Source of the DNA: Thermoanaerobaculia bacterium
Lineage (GTDB): Bacteria > Acidobacteriota > Thermoanaerobaculia > Gp7-AA8
Direction of reading: 5' to 3'
Length of the DNA stretch: 6,649 nt
Assembly: GCA_017883215.1 (NCBI GenBank)
Contig: JADGOA010000208.1
Coordinates: 1-6,649 of the forward strand
The position numbers and the translations under genes are program-made. This document shows, piece by piece, positions 6,078 to 6,649 of the stretch. The notes under the pieces were generated by a model. It did no database searches, was not told the origin of the DNA, and was given only the letters and a program-made list of their open reading frames with translations. How positions within the stretch are numbered: position 1 is the stretch's first letter; each line of letters opens with the position of its first letter.

Positions 6078-6649
6078 TGAGATCCCCGCACACACGATAG
6101 CGCAGCTCCTCTATCTGGTTCACACCGATCCGGAGGAGTTGGGGGAAGCGCTCGGCGAGCTACGCGCTCCTGACATAGCCGAGGCTTTGCGCGAGCTTCC
6201 ACCGGAGCCCGCCGCGAAGGTGATGGCGTCGCTTCCATTCGAGCTCGCCGTCCAGGTGTTCGACGAGCCGGAGCTGACTCGCCATCGCTGCGCGATCATC
6301 CAGCTGATCGAGCCGCGCAAGGTCGGGCCGCTCATCGAGGCAATGTCCGCCGACCAGCAGGCGGATCTGTTTCGGGAAGTGCCTCCCGAGCAGCGGCCGC
6401 GCCTGCTGGCCACCGTCAGTGAGCCGACTCGCGCGGCGCTCCAGAAGCTGCTTCAGTATCCGCCGGAGACAGCCGGTGGAATCATGACCACCGAATTCGT
6501 CAGCGTTCCATCGGACTGGGGCGTTGATCAGGCGCTGCGGCTGATCAGACAAGTAGGTGGCCGTAAGGAGACAGTGTACGCGATCTACATCGTTGACCCC
6601 ACGACTCAGGAACTAGTCCACGTCGTCTCGCTGCGCGAGCTGCTGACTG
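6073..6649 (+). CDS. mgtE: magnesium transporter MgtE, N-terminal part (3' end outside window)
   Basis: The frame is open from ATG 6073 to the window end, giving 192 residues with no stop. Residues about 5-125 form the helical superfamily MgtE_N domain, with repeated short helices rich in Leu, Glu and Pro. D94 and D98, spaced by four, look like the pair D91/D95 that helps sense Mg2+ in Thermus MgtE. From about 131 the MgtE hallmark PETAGGIMTTEFVSV begins the first CBS domain, which runs to the window edge; the membrane pore domain is missing only because the window stops. MgtE is a homodimeric inner-membrane Mg2+ channel closed by Mg2+ bound to its N and CBS domains; some members also carry Co2+. 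The in-frame stop at 6037-6039 leaves this ATG as the first possible start, yet no clear Shine-Dalgarno precedes it. It lies 87 bp after the pump gene and could be a separate unit or the operon's last gene. Confidence 0.92.
   Translation, partial: MIEIPAHTIAQLLYLVHTDPEELGEALGELRAPDIAEALRELPPEPAAKVMASLPFELAVQVFDEPELTRHRCAIIQLIEPRKVGPLIEAMSADQQADLFREVPPEQRPRLLATVSEPTRAALQKLLQYPPETAGGIMTTEFVSVPSDWGVDQALRLIRQVGGRKETVYAIYIVDPTTQELVHVVSLRELLT

Noticed and set aside
6008..6552. - strand open frames opposite mgtE
   Set aside because: The + strand encodes an unmistakable MgtE N domain and CBS start; the reverse frames are shadows.

Overview
The window carries a complete three-gene heavy-metal efflux operon of the CzcCBA/CusCBA type on the + strand. 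It is flanked by the 3' end of a small Cys/His-containing protein gene upstream and by the 5' part of a magnesium transporter gene (mgtE) downstream. All genes point the same way. The DNA is GC-rich with strongly GC-biased third codon positions. The tripartite envelope pump with an outer-membrane channel implies a diderm (Gram-negative) bacterium. The style of the signal peptides and of the small upstream protein would suit Gemmatimonadota or a similar soil or freshwater lineage, but this is a weak impression and not a placement.

Layout. Positions 2-334 hold the C-terminal part of a small protein of unknown function with one hydrophobic segment and an HxxH/CxxC/H cluster. A short gap (335-375) follows. 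Across its edges lies a 10-bp perfect inverted repeat (320-329 with 360-369) enclosing a second 6-bp hairpin. The 3' arm covers part of the Shine-Dalgarno sequence of the next gene, and the 5' arm lies in the last codons of the upstream gene. Positions 376-1680 encode a TolC-family outer-membrane factor (434 aa). Positions 1691-2860 encode a lipoprotein membrane-fusion (adaptor) protein (389 aa). Positions 2857-5985 encode the RND pump (1042 aa), which starts at a GTG overlapping the adaptor stop codon. An AT-richer spacer (5986-6072) contains a short palindrome and a 24-bp imperfect tandem repeat. From 6073 to the window end runs the cytosolic N domain and the start of the CBS domain of an MgtE-type Mg2+ channel/transporter.

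How it works together. The RND trimer would take up metal ions from the periplasm, and perhaps the cytoplasm, using the proton gradient. The lipid-anchored adaptor links it to the outer-membrane channel, so ions are expelled to the outside. The pump has the divalent-cation type TM4 signature (D411, D417, E424). By eye it lacks the three periplasmic methionines used by CusA for Cu(I)/Ag(I), so Zn2+, Co2+, Ni2+ or Cd2+ is the better guess. The window shows no metal-responsive regulator; the only visible candidate control element is the RNA hairpin before the first pump gene. I see nothing that amounts to a wholly new system. The least explained parts are the upstream Cys/His protein and the hairpin coupling it to the operon.
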